Of a stretch of DNA of 64,000 bases, positions 21,971 through 34,044 are shown one piece after another. This stretch comes from Sarocladium kiliense (lineage: Eukaryota; Ascomycota; Sordariomycetes; Hypocreales; Sarocladiaceae): the NCBI GenBank assembly GCA_030734395.1, contig JAUZTG010000002.1, positions 62,001 to 126,000 of the forward strand, read 5' to 3'. The notes under the pieces were generated by a model. That model searched no databases and was not told the origin of the DNA. It worked only from the letters and a program-made list of their open reading frames with translations. The stretch's first letter is position 1. Each line of letters opens with the position of its first letter. The translations under genes were made by a program, and so were the position numbers.

Positions 21971-24900
21971 CTGACAACAACTCACCACCCTCATACTCGT
22001 CGCCGGTTTTTAGACCGTAGGTATCAAGGAAGTGGCTAAGTTGATGGGATTGGACCTGATATCCCTTTCCCTTGAACGTAGTCTCCATTTCCTATGTGTA
22101 TTTTTTTTAGCGTGTTCCGGCCATAGAGCAATCCAATCACTCACCTCTTGCATTGACTTCGCACATGTGATAACGACATTGCTCTTAGTGGGATCAAAGT
22201 GGGGCAGAATGAAGTCTTTTACCGCGGCTTTTACCTTCTCTCGAGTCACATCGCGGACTCGTTGCACAAATTCCTTGGCCCCTTCATTGTGTGCAACAGT
22301 TCCCAAGCCATCCACAAAGCTCTCCAGCGCAGCATCAGACACCGTTGCTCGTTTGTGTGCTGCCTTTATCGCAACCTGGCTCACAGCAGACTCCAGAAGC
22401 TGTCTATCAATCTCAGCGCCTTCGACAAGCTGCAGGATTGTCTCATGAGAGGCGCTGAATGCTTTCGAAACATTGGCGCAGCTATGCAAATGGTAGGAAG
22501 TAGTCATGAAAGGGACGTTCAAGTCTAATTTAACGTCATAGGCATAGCCGCCATCACGAACAGCCTTGCGAAGGGGTCCTCCAAGTGTGTTCAGGTACTC
22601 CAACGCCACCATTATCTCTGGCAGACGCGGATCTGTATATGATGTTGTGCACCGGGCCGTACTGATCGCGTAAGAGCTGTTTAGGCTGGGTATAGGGACA
22701 ATGATAGCTCCGATGGACCCTGGTTTCCGACCGTCGTCGTTCAAAAAGCTGACAGGCTTCGGAATAGGTACCATCTCCTCCTGAGGTTTCATGAAATTCT
22801 CGAAGATGTCCCAAGCTGAGCGTGGGTCAGGCAATGTGCTCAGCCTTGCTCTCACCAATATACGGATATTTTGAAAGGTGAACAGCGACCACCGAACTTG
22901 GTTGAACCAACTGACGACCTTCTCAGGCTCCCTCTCGAGAATCTCAGACAGCCGCTTGAGGTAGCCAGCACGTACTACCACAAGCTTGGCAACACTGTGG
23001 CATGTTTTCATAAGATGGATGATATCCGCGAGTTCTGTGGCCATTGTGTACCCTTCACATTTCTGCTCTGCAAAGTCTCCCAACAAGGCTTTCAGGCGGA
23101 AAGGATCGAAAACAGAGTCACGAATCAGGGTTTGCAGCCACTTGATCGCGACCGCATACTTCCCAGGCTCTACGCATATAGAGATTTGGACACCATCCGG
23201 ATCACCCAATGACTCTGCAGAGGTGAAGCTGTAGCTGATAGTGTCTTTTCTAAGCTCCGTGACGACCTTCCTGGAATCGACATGTTGACCATTTCGTGAG
23301 ATGGGAGTATTGAAGAAGTTGTCCATGAATGTAGATATGAGCGGCTTCAACATATCTGGAACACTCGCAGTTCCCATATGTGCGGTGATCTTCACATATT
23401 TCGAGGGTACATCCTCAAATTGCAAAAAGAAGGGCAGCTTCCCCTGTGTGGTACCGTCTATGAAAGCCTGAGCAGCTCCGAAGCCGACACCGATGGCTCG
23501 TGCATGCCCTGAACGAGCAGTATCGGATTCGATAAAAGGAATGGACTCGATAGCAGGGATATGCCATTGGTCGATGAGCTCCGCGGGGATAGGTTCGTCG
23601 TTTTTCTGCTTTGCTGTCTCAAGTTTCTCGCCCAAAACTTTTAGTTGATAAGGGCCCAGTAACTTCCTACGGCCCGCAACACGAGCGTCTTCCTTGCTTC
23701 TCATATCGGCTTCATGCTCCTGCGATGGCTGTCCCAGAACGGAAACATAATGTGCCTGCGCGATCCATTTACTCAAAAAAGCGCGCCAGTCTGCATCTTT
23801 CCACTTTTCAAGGTTGTCGTATCCACTCAGCGTCTCCAAATGCCTAAGGGCAGACCCATCTCTCTTGCCGTAAAGAAAGTTCCGGATGATTTCCGTAACG
23901 AAGGGCGACGAAGAGTCTTCAGCAGATTGCTCGAATCCCATACGGGTCCTTCGGATGCTCTCGGTCATGTACTCCATGTCTAATGGCTCGGAGGCAACCA
24001 CCCGGAGCTGCTCAAGAAGCCGGCTATGTGCGAGTTCGAGGTTCTCAGTGGCGACCCCTTTTAGATGAAACCAAATGACGGAGTTTGGTCGAGGGCTCCA
24101 GTAGTATGCGATTTCGCTAGCGAGCTGTTCCTGCTCAACGATACTGTGCTCGAGAACGGAGGCAGATGAGCGGCATAGGTAAATGAGCAGCTCATTTAGA
24201 GCTGCGGCCTCGACGAAGTCCATGCAATTGGGCCCGAGAAACCCAACTAAGATTTCTCCCACAGATTCTTCCCCTGCCGGGAACTCCACCGCGGTCACGG
24301 TGGATTCCTGGAGAGCTGGCGGCTGAACAGAATCAATGAATGGACTATGATCAATCAGTTTCATCAGATCTGATCAAGGCGGATATACTGACCGTTTGAA
24401 GGGAGTGTTCAGTTGGGGGAGGCTATCTTTGGTCCTATCTTCGAACTTATCCAGGATTTGCAGGAGATCCTCAGTATCTGTCTCGCCCACAAGGACCAAG
24501 CACAGATTTTGTGGCGTGTACAACTTCTGATGGAACTGTCGAATGCGATCTGGTGTTAAGGCATCGCGGAGGCCACAAGTTGTCCCACCTGTGTTATATC
24601 TGAATCCAACCTCTGCTGGATACAGTAGCTTGCGGGCTCTATCCAACAAAATTTCGAAGCTGTTGGATTCGATACCCTGAATCTCCGAGTACATCACTCC
24701 GGCATCCTTTCCTTCACTATCAATGTGCCAGATCTCGGTGGTGATGGCTTCCTCCGTGAGACTTGGGTGGAGAATGTGATCCAAGTAAACAGGCAGGATT
24801 TGTGCAAACCCTTCCCAGCCTACCGAACCTAGTGTGTATGTCGTGTGGTCTTCTGTTGTGCTAGCATCCGACGCAGCGTGCATGCGTGAGCAGAGCTTGG

Positions 24901-25153
24901 TGAGTAACCCGTTATGCGGAAAAGTATTCGAGCCCTTGAAGATTAGATGCTCGACTGCGTGAGGGGCTCCAGAATCATCGAAGACCTCAGTGGCAAGTAC
25001 GAAGCGGCCTTCCAACATTGGACCTTTGCGATGGACAACGCAGACCTGCATACCGCTTCTCTCGGAAACAAACTGCGTAATTCTGCATGGGGCGTAGTCT
25101 AGCTGAAAGCTCTGGGTGCGACGAAATCCTGGTTTTGAGGTCGTGGAGGGCAT
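21966..25153 (-). CDS. M16 (pitrilysin/insulinase-type) metallopeptidase, 1028 aa, YOL098C-like
   Basis: Exons in transcript order are 25153-24393, 24344-22145 and 22091-21966. The introns are 48 and 53 bp. The zinc site is the inverted motif HAVEH at residues 65-69, with a candidate third acidic ligand in the YSEIQ segment near 157. Length, the PHAVEHLIFKGS context and WHIDSEGKDAGV resemble the uncharacterised yeast YOL098C (SDD3) and animal C05D11.1 group of about 1000 residues. The last intron (gtgagt...acatag) must be removed. Otherwise the frame ends in an unlike tail, whereas splicing gives a plausible Gly/Glu-rich ending. It is presumed to be a soluble zinc peptidase acting on peptides, and its substrate is unknown. 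No signal peptide is seen. Confidence 0.88.
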
Positions 25154-26310
25154 TGTAAAGAAACGATCAACCCACAGAACACATGAAGTGACTAGTAATG
25201 TCAGTGATGGATATAGAAGCCTCTGCCGGCACTTGGCTTCTCAGTTGTACTTAGAGAGAGCTGTGATGCTGTAAGCTCTTATCGAAGATCATTGAAGCTC
25301 TGGAAAAACAGAGAAAAGGACAAAGCTCGTGCTATGATTGATAGGCTGACTGAGGGGAGGGGGCCGTCTTCATATTGTGTGGCTGAAGTGGCCCGGTGAG
25401 TTGTCACATTTCTAATCACCCCTGCGAGCCAGGATGCGTGAGCGACAGCACGGAACACGGCTGCTGCATGGGATGTGTTCAATGCAACTGGCACCCTTTC
25501 ATACGTGGTACTGTAAGGTGGCAATAGGAATCATGGCGCCATCGCCAAAACGAAGTACTTATTGCTTGGACGGTGGGGTTGGTCCATCTGAGCGTCAAGC
25601 GTAACCCCTGGTCCAGAAGTGAGGCTCCGGCATCCCTGACGCCTGTAGGCTGGTACAGCCGTCACAATACAGCGTCACGAGCAATCATGATGCAGCCCAA
25701 CCTTTTCATGCGACATCTGCCTCGCTGCTGCCTTGGCACGAGCCATCACATCTGGAATACGTTTTCTGATACACCGGAGCGATTTCATCCGGCACAAATT
25801 GGCTTGGACACCAAGGGAAGTTGAGATGGGCAAGACAGGTTAATCTACTGGATGGAATGATGGAAGCTTTGTGCACTCTTCTCTCTGGGTACTTAATTAG
25901 CATACAGCACTGCCTGGACTTTGGCGAAACAAGATCCGTTCAGTCAAACGATCTGAGGCTCAACGGCTTTTGCGTCGGAAATCACATCTGCTCCAAGGAT
26001 TCAACCTGGGCGTGACTCACACCCATGAGCCAGCCGAGCTCAGTCGTGGCCGGAATATGTACTCACTCTATTCTCGGTATGGCGTAGTAGCAGGGTTGAA
26101 CAAGACAGCCGGCGGCCGCTTTGAAGCCGGGGAACCTTTGGTATGTTCAGCTCCTGTGCCAGAGCCGCATAAGACCACCATCGAAAGGGAGACATGGTAA
26201 GAAGATTGGCGCCACAAGCCTATGCAGCCCGTTGTATGGAAGCGGCATAAAGTGGAGTCGAATCCGTCGGGGTCAATGAGGCGAGCCCAGATGGTTCGGT
26301 CTTGTTGCAG
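25154..26310. other. Promoter side of the M16 gene; no other gene supported
   Basis: This holds the upstream region of the M16 gene and short inconsistent frames. A short plus-strand frame ending near a gtatgt donor at 26141 could be an upstream exon of the candidate at 26311. Confidence 0.4.
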
Positions 26311-26588
26311 GTTGAGCAGACACTCGACCAGGCCGCATTGAGGGCCGCATTGCCAACACGACAGCTTGATGTGGTGGCGGGTCTGGTGGCGACATCTGTC
26401 GGTGTAAGCCAATGATCACGCACTTCCATCAGAGGTTCACTCTGCGCGGCGCGTCCACCGCCCTCGACCCGGAGCTGATCCAAGACCTGGCCGACAGGGG
26501 ATGTGGCCACGGTACACATGAGAGATTATCCTTCACCGTTGGATCAGAGCTACACCAATCACTTTCGGGCTTATTGAGACAGAGTTGA
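26311..26588 (+). CDS. Candidate exons of an unrecognised gene
   Basis: Two coding-like blocks occur here. Bases 26311-26400 follow a good acceptor (ttgttgcag) and read VEQTLDQAALRAALPTRQ, and 26433-26588 read RFTLRGASTALDPELIQDLA to a stop. The gap between them is only about 31 bp from gtgtaag to catcag, short for an intron. The first exon is uncertain (possibly ending at 26140). It may be a decayed gene. No domain is recognised. Confidence 0.28.
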
Positions 26589-26756
26589 TGAAAATGGCCA
26601 TCGACCGCTCATTTGAATCATCTGTTCTATTTAAACTGGTGCACGTACTGCATTGTCCCAACGAGAACACACTCTTGCTTTCTTCCGACAAGTTCGGTCT
26701 TCTTGGTCTCGCCACCAGACTGCTCTTTATCAACCTGAATTGAACGATAGCCGAGG

Positions 26757-27420
26757 ATGAGTGACCCAGCTGGCAGGAAGACTCCGCCGAGTTCACCTCT
26801 ATCGAGCGGCGAGGAAAGACACGACCATGGAACATCATCTGACAAACCAGAGACCGAATCCCTCTGCGTCGCAAGGTGCCAAAGTGTCGTACTGTGGGAT
26901 CCTAGCATCGCTGGAACTGCAGTCGAGCTCTGCACATCAGAGATCCCTCACAACGCCGACACCAGCTTGAGTACAGAATGCAATGTAAGCACAATGGTCC
27001 AGCGATAACACGGATAGCCCATGTTGAGAAACACAGGAGTGGCTTGTCTTTGCCATAGAGAATGGCCTGTTCAACCCAGCGTATACAAACTATATTGGTT
27101 GTGTAGCAGGAGGAGGAGGCTCCCAAGTGAACGGTACTATCATTGGCCCGAACGTGGATATTTCGGGCGAGCCAAGCGGAACATTCGATTCAGGGCTCTT
27201 CACCCAAGATACGGCAGGCGAAGGCCACAATGGCCCTCTCTTCCAAGTACCTCAAGGGAAATCTGTGGGGCTCGTACAACATCGGGCCAGCTACATAGGG
27301 GTTCAGGCAGGCGCTGGCCAGGTGCAGCACAATGGTGTCTTCTATCAGTGCGAGGGGTCATCGCGGACACATCAGTCTGGGTCCGCTCTGATCAGCGCAC
27401 CGGACCGTGCAGAGGAATAA
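26757..27420 (+). CDS. Hypothetical protein, 203 aa, two exons
   Basis: Exons are 26757-26984 and 27037-27420. The 52-bp intron starts gtaagc and ends acacag, and is in phase. The first exon is Ser/Pro/Asp-rich. The second contains a Gly-rich linker (GCVAGGGGSQVNG) and a run of short, Gly-punctuated segments suggestive of a beta-rich fold (IIGPNVDISGEPSGTFDSG). There is no signal peptide at the chosen start. I recognise no family. Further coding-like sequence at 27560-27680 might belong to an additional exon. Confidence 0.5.
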
Positions 27421-27767
27421 ATGACAGGAAAAGGAGATCTCGTACACCTACTCACTCATTGTCCGACCGTGTGCTAGGGGGACGCGGATCCCGCCTTCTG
27501 CGCTTGCATGGCTGGGTCTGGCAGACGGCTCGGAGTCAACTCTCCACGATTGTCAGGAGGCGTTGCGCGCTGGAGCCTCTGTTAGATTGGTTTGCATTCC
27601 AGGGATGGTTGGCATTTGGGAACAAGTGGTTGAAGAAGACCAATTGGAATTAATTTTCTTCGCACCGTATCCTGGCATTATTTTGCGTTTGTTGTGGCAT
27701 TATGTCCTTGGATCTCCGTGGGCCAAGAAGCAAGCTCCGGGGTGTATGGGGAGGTTTCCAGCCGATG

Positions 27768-28016
27768 CAATAGCGGCGCCACGATACTCCAACACGGTAC
27801 AGCAAGTCAAGTCCTTCTCTGCCAGTTCTGTCGAATGTGGTCTGGGTGTGAAGCCCGATACGCTGTGGTGCGTTGCGGCTTGGTGAGGGGTCGCCAGTGC
27901 ATGGCCAGGGCAGAGGACGCTAATCCCAATGTAGAAAGGTTTTGGTGAGTATACTTTCCCTTTTGTGGTATAAGCTGGCCTCCGAGCTGAGGCCCACACA
28001 TTGCCCATGCATGTAA
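27768..28016 (+). repeat. Dispersed repeat C, copy 2
   Basis: Second copy of 16372-16577, same orientation, 11 kb away. It ends just before the ATG of the small ORF at 28024. Confidence 0.75.
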
Positions 28017-28023
28017 AGACCAC

Positions 28024-28245
28024 ATGTCGGCGACCAATCACTTCAAGGACGATCTGCCCCAGCCATGTAGACACGAAGACTGCTTCCATCTTGGCGGTTA
28101 TGAGACAGCATCATGCTTGAACAAGGAGACCCAGGCGAGCCCAGGTGACAGCTTTAGCAAACTTCCTATCTTTTGCGATGCATGTTATCCAGAAACACTG
28201 CCAATCCGCCCCCCTTGCCGGATGAAACGGAAAAGCCTCGAGTAA
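28024..28245 (+). CDS. Small Cys/His-rich ORF, 73 aa
   Basis: From ATG 28024 the frame encodes a protein with Cys and His spaced as in small zinc-binding folds (CRHEDCFH near residues 15-22, then CLNKET and FCDACYP) and a basic end (RMKRKSLE). It follows directly on repeat C. It might be part of a mobile or repeated unit, since the first repeat copy has an ATG-containing stretch in the same place but no matching ORF. Function is unknown. Confidence 0.4.
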   Translation: MSATNHFKDDLPQPCRHEDCFHLGGYETASCLNKETQASPGDSFSKLPIFCDACYPETLPIRPPCRMKRKSLE

Positions 28246-29639
28246 CAAATGTAACGAGTTTGAACAACCGCCGACGTCTTGCATCAGCTGACCCCTCCAA
28301 GATCGCTAAGCGAGGTTCAGTATCAGAAGGGAGTCATTGCTCAGGGTATCTGAGTGGTCGTTGTGGCACCTGCGTGAGGCGCGTATTTGGCCCCGGCAAC
28401 GGATGCTTCCCCCGATCCTTGCAGCTGCTCCAGTAGAACTTCGGTGTCTCATTCTTCGGATCAGCCCAATGCTTTCCTGTTTCATTCAGCCGGAATAATG
28501 CAAGGATGCGGCACCGGAACCAACTCATCACACTCGGGTGTGCTAGCATGCGGCCACCCAGTCGGCCAGCTCATCTTAGATTTCTTCCCATTCCCAAGTC
28601 CAATCTGACCGGTGAAAGTAACAACACCTCCGCACCTCGGGAATTGGAACATTGCTGGATCTAAGTTGCATCCTCGAACTGCGGTTAGATGTCCTTGCCG
28701 GTGACTCGATGAGAACCACGCCTGACAGACAGGCTTCTTGGGGCGGCTCACACAACCGCCTTGCCTGTCGGTGAAGCGAGCCTTGTTCGTGTCTTGCGAG
28801 GCTGCGGGCCAATACAAGTGCTCGCTAGATCGCGGCTGGACTAGGCATAGGCCGGACGACCAAGCTGAAAAGGAGGATGGCAGCCTCACTGCTACCCCTG
28901 CCACCTCATGCAGGCACCGGTCCCATAATTGATTGGCATTCAATGGTTGAAGTTCACACATCCCTTTTGGCGCATCCTTTTGGCGCATCCTTTTCGCGCA
29001 TCCTTTCCGCACACCCCTTTCGACATCCTTGTGATTTTGGGATGATGTCTGCTCTGAGAAGTGTGGCAGACCGAACGAAGGACTAAGACATCACTCGCAC
29101 AGGCTTCGAGGGCTCGGAGTATTGTAGAACACCATTTGCTCTTGAGACGACAGAAAAGCGCCACTATTATATCTTTTGTTCCATTTATGTAGATCTTCAA
29201 GTCGCGCGAGGCAACGTGGATGGCCTCCGAATCAGCTCATGCAACAGCCTTGTCGAAGGGACCCGACTCGAATTCGGCAGCATCATCCTCTCCATTGTGC
29301 ATTTCAACGGACGCGTTGAGTCATAAAGTCTGTTCGCGTCTGTGCGCAGCCTGCCTGCCTTTCATAGACAACCTAAGCGCTGATCCCTTTACTCCTCGGG
29401 CAGCCATGCAGCTTAGACCCTGTATCAAGACATACGACTCAGAGTTGTAAATGCACCAACTTGGCTAGCGCGGCACCCCTTCACGCTCGCGAGGGTGGGA
29501 GGGAGGGTGGAAGGAGGCACTGTTGTTGCAGTGAAGGATGGATTAATGTTTAAAGGCACCTTATGTCCGCCGAAGACAGGCCTCTCATTCTACATCCATG
29601 TCCACACTCAAGGTACGAACATCAGCATTACCAGACATC
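28246..29639. other. No supported gene
   Basis: Frames on both strands are inconsistent. A minus-strand frame at 28482-29012 exists mainly because of the simple repeat at 28960-29015. Confidence 0.45.
28960..29015. repeat. Short tandem repeat, about 13-14 bp unit
   Basis: Three to four imperfect copies of ttttggcgcatcc in a row, degrading at the 3' end. Confidence 0.85.
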
Positions 29640-29979
29640 ATGGACAAAAGTGGCGCGAAGAAAGAGCCCGCACCTCTAGCTAAGAACGAAGACATCGTTC
29701 CATTTGGCAGTGATACAAAATGTGTAGGTGATCACCCTTTACGTAGTTAGACTCTCGATGCTAACGTGCTAGACTGGGTGTGGTGCTCGCAACCACAGTG
29801 AGAGTAAACTCTGTGGCGATTCGAAGTTTTTGTGGGTTTTGCCACTTGGCTCTGGATGTGGTCAAAAACTTGATCATAATAAGAACTGGGTCGACTACCG
29901 TGGAGGCGGGTGGGCGAAGAAGATGGCGGAAGAGGAGCAGAAATGGGCCGACCAAGCGAAGGGTAAGAAGCAAAATTGA
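29640..29979 (+). CDS. Small hypothetical protein, 96 aa, two exons
   Basis: Exons are 29640-29723 and 29773-29979, with a 49-bp intron (gtaggt...gctaac...gctag) in phase. The first exon is Lys/Pro/Ala-rich (MDKSGAKKEPAPLAKNED). The second carries several Cys and Gly residues (CTGCGARNHSESKLCG and GSGCGQ) and an aromatic, basic C-terminal helix (WAKKMAEEEQKWADQAKGKK). The Cys pattern could bind a metal ion or form disulfides, but there is no signal peptide. No family is recognised. Confidence 0.55.
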
Positions 29980-30227
29980 GAATGACGTCGTCACGGTACC
30001 GCAGGTGCACAATGCGAACAAACGAAGGGGCAGCTCGGAATAGAAGGAAGCGCTTCGCAGGGCTTGTCCGCCGACTCCTCACGCAGAGTCGAGGTCATGT
30101 CTCTCTTCCATGTAGCATTGAATTAAGGCCGCATTGACATATTGCATTAATGACTCTCTACTGTTAGGTGCAGAGACAATTTCCTTCCTCAGCAAATGAC
30201 AAGCTGAGCGTGAATCAAGAAGACACG

Positions 30228-32487
30228 TCAAAGACACGTCAAGGACCGAAAGTCTTCACTGAGACTCAGGACTGTCGGCCCATCTTCCCCAACTAGAACA
30301 TCATACTCCGGCGCCGTTCCAAACTCGTGGTTGTCCGCATCCCAGGTCAGCCACGCTCTTGATCGTGCGATCTTGCATCCTATCCACAGTATCCTCTTCA
30401 TTCTATCCTCTGCCATGCTCTGCATCTCAACGTACTTGTGGTCTTCTTCGACACCAACTGGAAACATGCTCTTTGGTAGATAGTCCTCTGCGTATAGCAG
30501 GCCGCGCAAAGCGTAATCATCGGGCAGCGGCCGATAAGCGTCGTTTTTAGGGGCTGCAAACTCATTCTCGCCATCCCGGACCTCCAGCGTAGGACGGTAG
30601 TCTGTTGTCCGGAGAAGATGGTTTAACAACTCTGAGATCTGCTTCCAAGGTAGTTTCTTCTCAATATGGCTCATCGCACCGGGGAAGCGTGACATGTGCA
30701 GGAGAAAGACGAGCATCGTGTGGTGGCATGGCAGGGTGTTGACATCTTCGCGGCGTCGTATGAGGATGGACCATGCATCAACCGCGAATGAAAGCGCTGC
30801 CTCGAAGGTCTCTCGACGCAGTGCCTCAGGAGTGTCCGGTTTCTCCATGACGTCTTCAGCTTCATCGACGTCCTGCTCCTCCGTAGCGCCAGCAGCATTA
30901 TCCGTGTCCTGGTCAATTGCGCGCATGAGGACATTCTTCTCGTCGCCGAAACCCAAGAGGGAACAAGCGAGACTGATGCCAGTAAAGTAGCCAGACTCAA
31001 GCCAGCGCCGTCCTGTTCGCCCGATATGGCGATCGAGGCCCCTGAGGAACTCGCTGCGCCAGACGGACAGTTTGTCTTTGTTAGCTTCGCCCATGAACAG
31101 CGCTCCTTGTACTCTGACGAAGGCGGCATCAACCGTGACGTTCTGCCTGGTTTCTGGATCGAGGAGAGGGTTGTAGACCGTAGTCATGCTCACCCTTGCG
31201 TCCGCAAAGGGCTCGACAGCGCAAAGCGATTTCGAGTAGTAGAAAAGCTGCTGCAGCGCATTCGGACGTGCGAGAATGGCTAGGTGGTGATACAATCTCC
31301 CTTGCCCAGGTGACTTCTCCAGGGCTTTGCAGAACCAATTTCGAGACACGATAGTCCAGATTTCACGGTCCTTGATGTCATCCTTCTCAATGGCCATCCG
31401 GTAGCGGCTCAGATTGCCGAGACACTCGGCCCAGGCCTCCTCAAAGGCCGGAACAGTCTCGTACAGCAGAGCCATGATCGAGTACGAGAGGTAGATGAAA
31501 GTCAACATGTAGTCACGACTGTCGGGCAGATTGTGGCGAAGAAGTTCTAAGAAGGAGTGGATTCCATGACGCCACAAACGAGCAGTCATCGAGTACTTCG
31601 AAGGCAGGCATCTCAAAGCCGAGTCTGCGGATGGGTGCTGTATGACGAGGAAGAAGTCGCAATGCTGGTGGAGCAATGTGCGGTGCAGCGTGATGAGTGC
31701 TTGCCACTGCTCCTGCGTGAGATTGGACTGTTCTTCGCGATTTTCAGTTTGCAGCTCGTGGATCTCGATACACTTGTCCTCAACCATGAACAAGTCCGAG
31801 TAGATCGACTGCACCTCTTCTGCAAGCTGCTCCTTTGAGGTGGTGCGGGTCAGTGGCTGCCGTAGCATGTATTCCGGGTCACTGTAGGCAGGGTTCATGT
31901 CCATTGCCCTTGGCTGTGGAGGAAGGCGAGCGTCTTTCTGAAGGCCGGTCCCTGTCTTTTTGAGAGCCTTCGACTTGAATCCTCCCTTCTTGGGCTGCTG
32001 TTGGCTAGGATCCCCTGGCATGCGGTCAGCTGCTCTGTTTCTGTTCTGCCTTGGTTGCCCAGTACGGCGAGGCTCTTCAGCGCTGATCATGGTCAGTAGG
32101 TCTTCCCGTGGGATCGGTGCTACCTGTCAAGAGTGCGCGGAATTTTGCAACATGCGCGCTCAGCAGCAGGCAAGATGAAGCATGTGGGTATATCGTAAGG
32201 TAAGAACAAGGGTCGGAGAGGTGACAAGGAAGCAAAATGTGAACTCACTATTGCCTATTCGAAGGGAGTTTCCCAAAAGCCTCCTGAATTTTGGCCTCTT
32301 TGCGAAGGCTGTGATTCCGGTTGGGATCGCCAAGGACATGACGACGGAACCCTTCCAGATCCGAGGGTACTTCGGCCTTACAGATGGGACAACTGTTCTG
32401 GCGATTCTGTTTACCTCGCCTGCCTGTTAACTGCCCTTCGGCGGCGGGACGCAGGTGTCGTCGGCGATGCTGTTTGGTGTTGCCCAT
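30228..32487 (-). CDS. EST1/SMG7-like protein with N-terminal zinc finger, 697 aa, two exons
   Basis: Exons are 32487-32249 and 32082-30228. The 166-bp intron has donor gtgagt and a ctactgacc branch just before gatcag. Exon 1 supplies a zinc-finger-like set, C33, C36, H50 and H59 (CPIC...FRRH...NRNH). After a basic linker, residues about 160-500 follow the EST1/SMG7 pattern: 14-3-3-like and TPR-like helices and the Est1-type DNA/RNA-binding region, with landmarks LPSKYSMTARLWRHGIHSFLELLR, split here as two blocks, and GRLYHHLAILARPN. An acidic insertion lies around residues 395-415. EST1 proteins act in telomerase recruitment and SMG7 in nonsense-mediated decay. Filamentous fungi carry several such paralogues, and which role applies here is unknown. 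Confidence 0.83.
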
Positions 32488-33358
32488 GGCTGTTGTCGTT
32501 TGCGTCTGAGAAGTGTCCTTGGTGAATGAATCGTCGCTGCTCTATTTGTGTTGTTGCAATGCAGCGGGACCGGGAACTGGTCTGCCTCTAGGGCGACAGG
32601 CGCTGTTGACAATGCCTAGTGATAGAGAGAGAGAGAGAGCGAGGACAAGGTTAGAATAACAACCATCGGAGCTGCCAAATAAAGGAGACAGAGGGCCCTT
32701 AAATGGAAGCGAACCAACGCCCTCGAGCGAGAGCCTTCCGGGGCCCAAGATGGCCCGCGCCGCATGAGCCTGTGCGTGGGAAGGCAACCACGCTAGGAGA
32801 ACGCACCTGCATTAGATCACAGCTACTCATGCAGCCTTGGTGCAACGTCCGATCCGCAGCCTGATCCGCAGTCTGATCCATGCCATGTGCACACAAGGTT
32901 GTTGGTGGCAGCAGATCTGTCCAGCGAGGTGGGTATCATCGACTGCGTCCGTGGTCACCTGCAAGCGTGCGCGGCCACTGCTCCCATTGCTGGGGGCACC
33001 TTGTTGTACAAGACGAGTTTGTGAATCACTGGGGAATAGGAAGCGACATGCGGTGGGAACCTCGCTGGTGTGGAACATTAGACAAAGAACCAGTAATGGA
33101 CGCCGGCGTGCGGGCCACTAACGGCCCAATCAATCAGTAAGGGCTAGCTTAGCCGCTGTTCCTGAGCCACAAACCGCAGTCGCGACATCAGGTCATCAAT
33201 CTGGAGACACATCCATACCAAAGACCGCATACAGATCTTCGCTGCTCAGACTCTTAAGTTATGGCCAGACTCTCAAACGCCTATGCTTATCTGATCATCA
33301 TGTTTCCTTCCACACGATCATTGGACGAGCATTACCGGGCCACCACATAAGACATCCT
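32488..33358. other. Intergenic; shared upstream region of divergent genes
   Basis: A gagaga microsatellite lies at about 32623-32640 and a short tandem repeat (tgatccgcag units) at about 32848-32878. No gene is supported. Confidence 0.5.
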
Positions 33359-33957
33359 ATGGGTTACCCCCTCGCAAGTCGCTTCAGGAACAACACCTCC
33401 CAAGCGGAGGGTGGCTGGAGGGGCTTGAGGAGTTGCATCATGGTATGCCCAAATACAATTTGATCTCCAACTACCGGAGCTGACCAAACAAGACATCTCA
33501 CGTCGACGCTCAGGAACGGTTCTGTCTCTGTCTGCAGTACCTAGGGCTGTGCCTGCTTGGCGATCGACACAGCCCGAAAGCGCTCTGGCTTCTTGACAAA
33601 GACAGGCTCGCCTTGTTGAAGCTAATCGATCAAGTCGACATCACTCGGCTTTCAGAGGAACGTGGACTTCATCTAGTGTCTATCGTCGGTGCCTTGTTCG
33701 AGTCGGTCGGGGGATGTGTGCCAGACCTACAATACCATTTCGACCCGCACTTCTCCCCATCTGCTAACCTGGACCTCTGCGGTACGCTTTTGGGCATCGA
33801 TGGCTCGATGTACTTGGGAAGTGTCGCATTGGAGGACTTGCAATGTCTTCTCTCCACCTCACAGGTGCTAAGTGCAGGCAGCATCAGCCTGTCATTTCTC
33901 AATCAACTGCAGTGGAGGTGCGGCATTGTGTTCAACCATATTGGATTTGACACATAG
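33359..33957 (+). CDS. Hypothetical protein, 182 aa, two exons
   Basis: Exons are 33359-33442 and 33493-33957. The 50-bp intron runs gtatgc...gctgacc...acaag with an in-phase join. The short first exon encodes MGYPLASRFRNNTS. The second encodes a Leu-rich, mildly hydrophobic protein (DRLALLKLIDQVD, ISLSFLNQL) with several Cys. There is no clear membrane span or signal peptide. It converges with the SUR7-like gene at 34045. Family not recognised. Confidence 0.55.
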
Positions 33958-34044
33958 CTCTTGCCGAGCCCGTTCGCGACAGCGTTGTTGCTAGCTAGGC
34001 TTCAGATGATCATGCTGGTGTCGCGACGAGCTGCTGCTCCGTAC

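Noticed and set aside
17076..25153. Secondary-metabolite or other metabolic gene cluster around the Zn2Cys6 factor
   Set aside because: No backbone enzyme, oxidoreductase or transporter lies next to it. The ABC transporter and methyltransferase-like gene are about 30 kb away and not obviously linked.
28482..29012. 176-aa minus-strand frame
   Set aside because: It starts within a simple tandem repeat and has no splice or family support.
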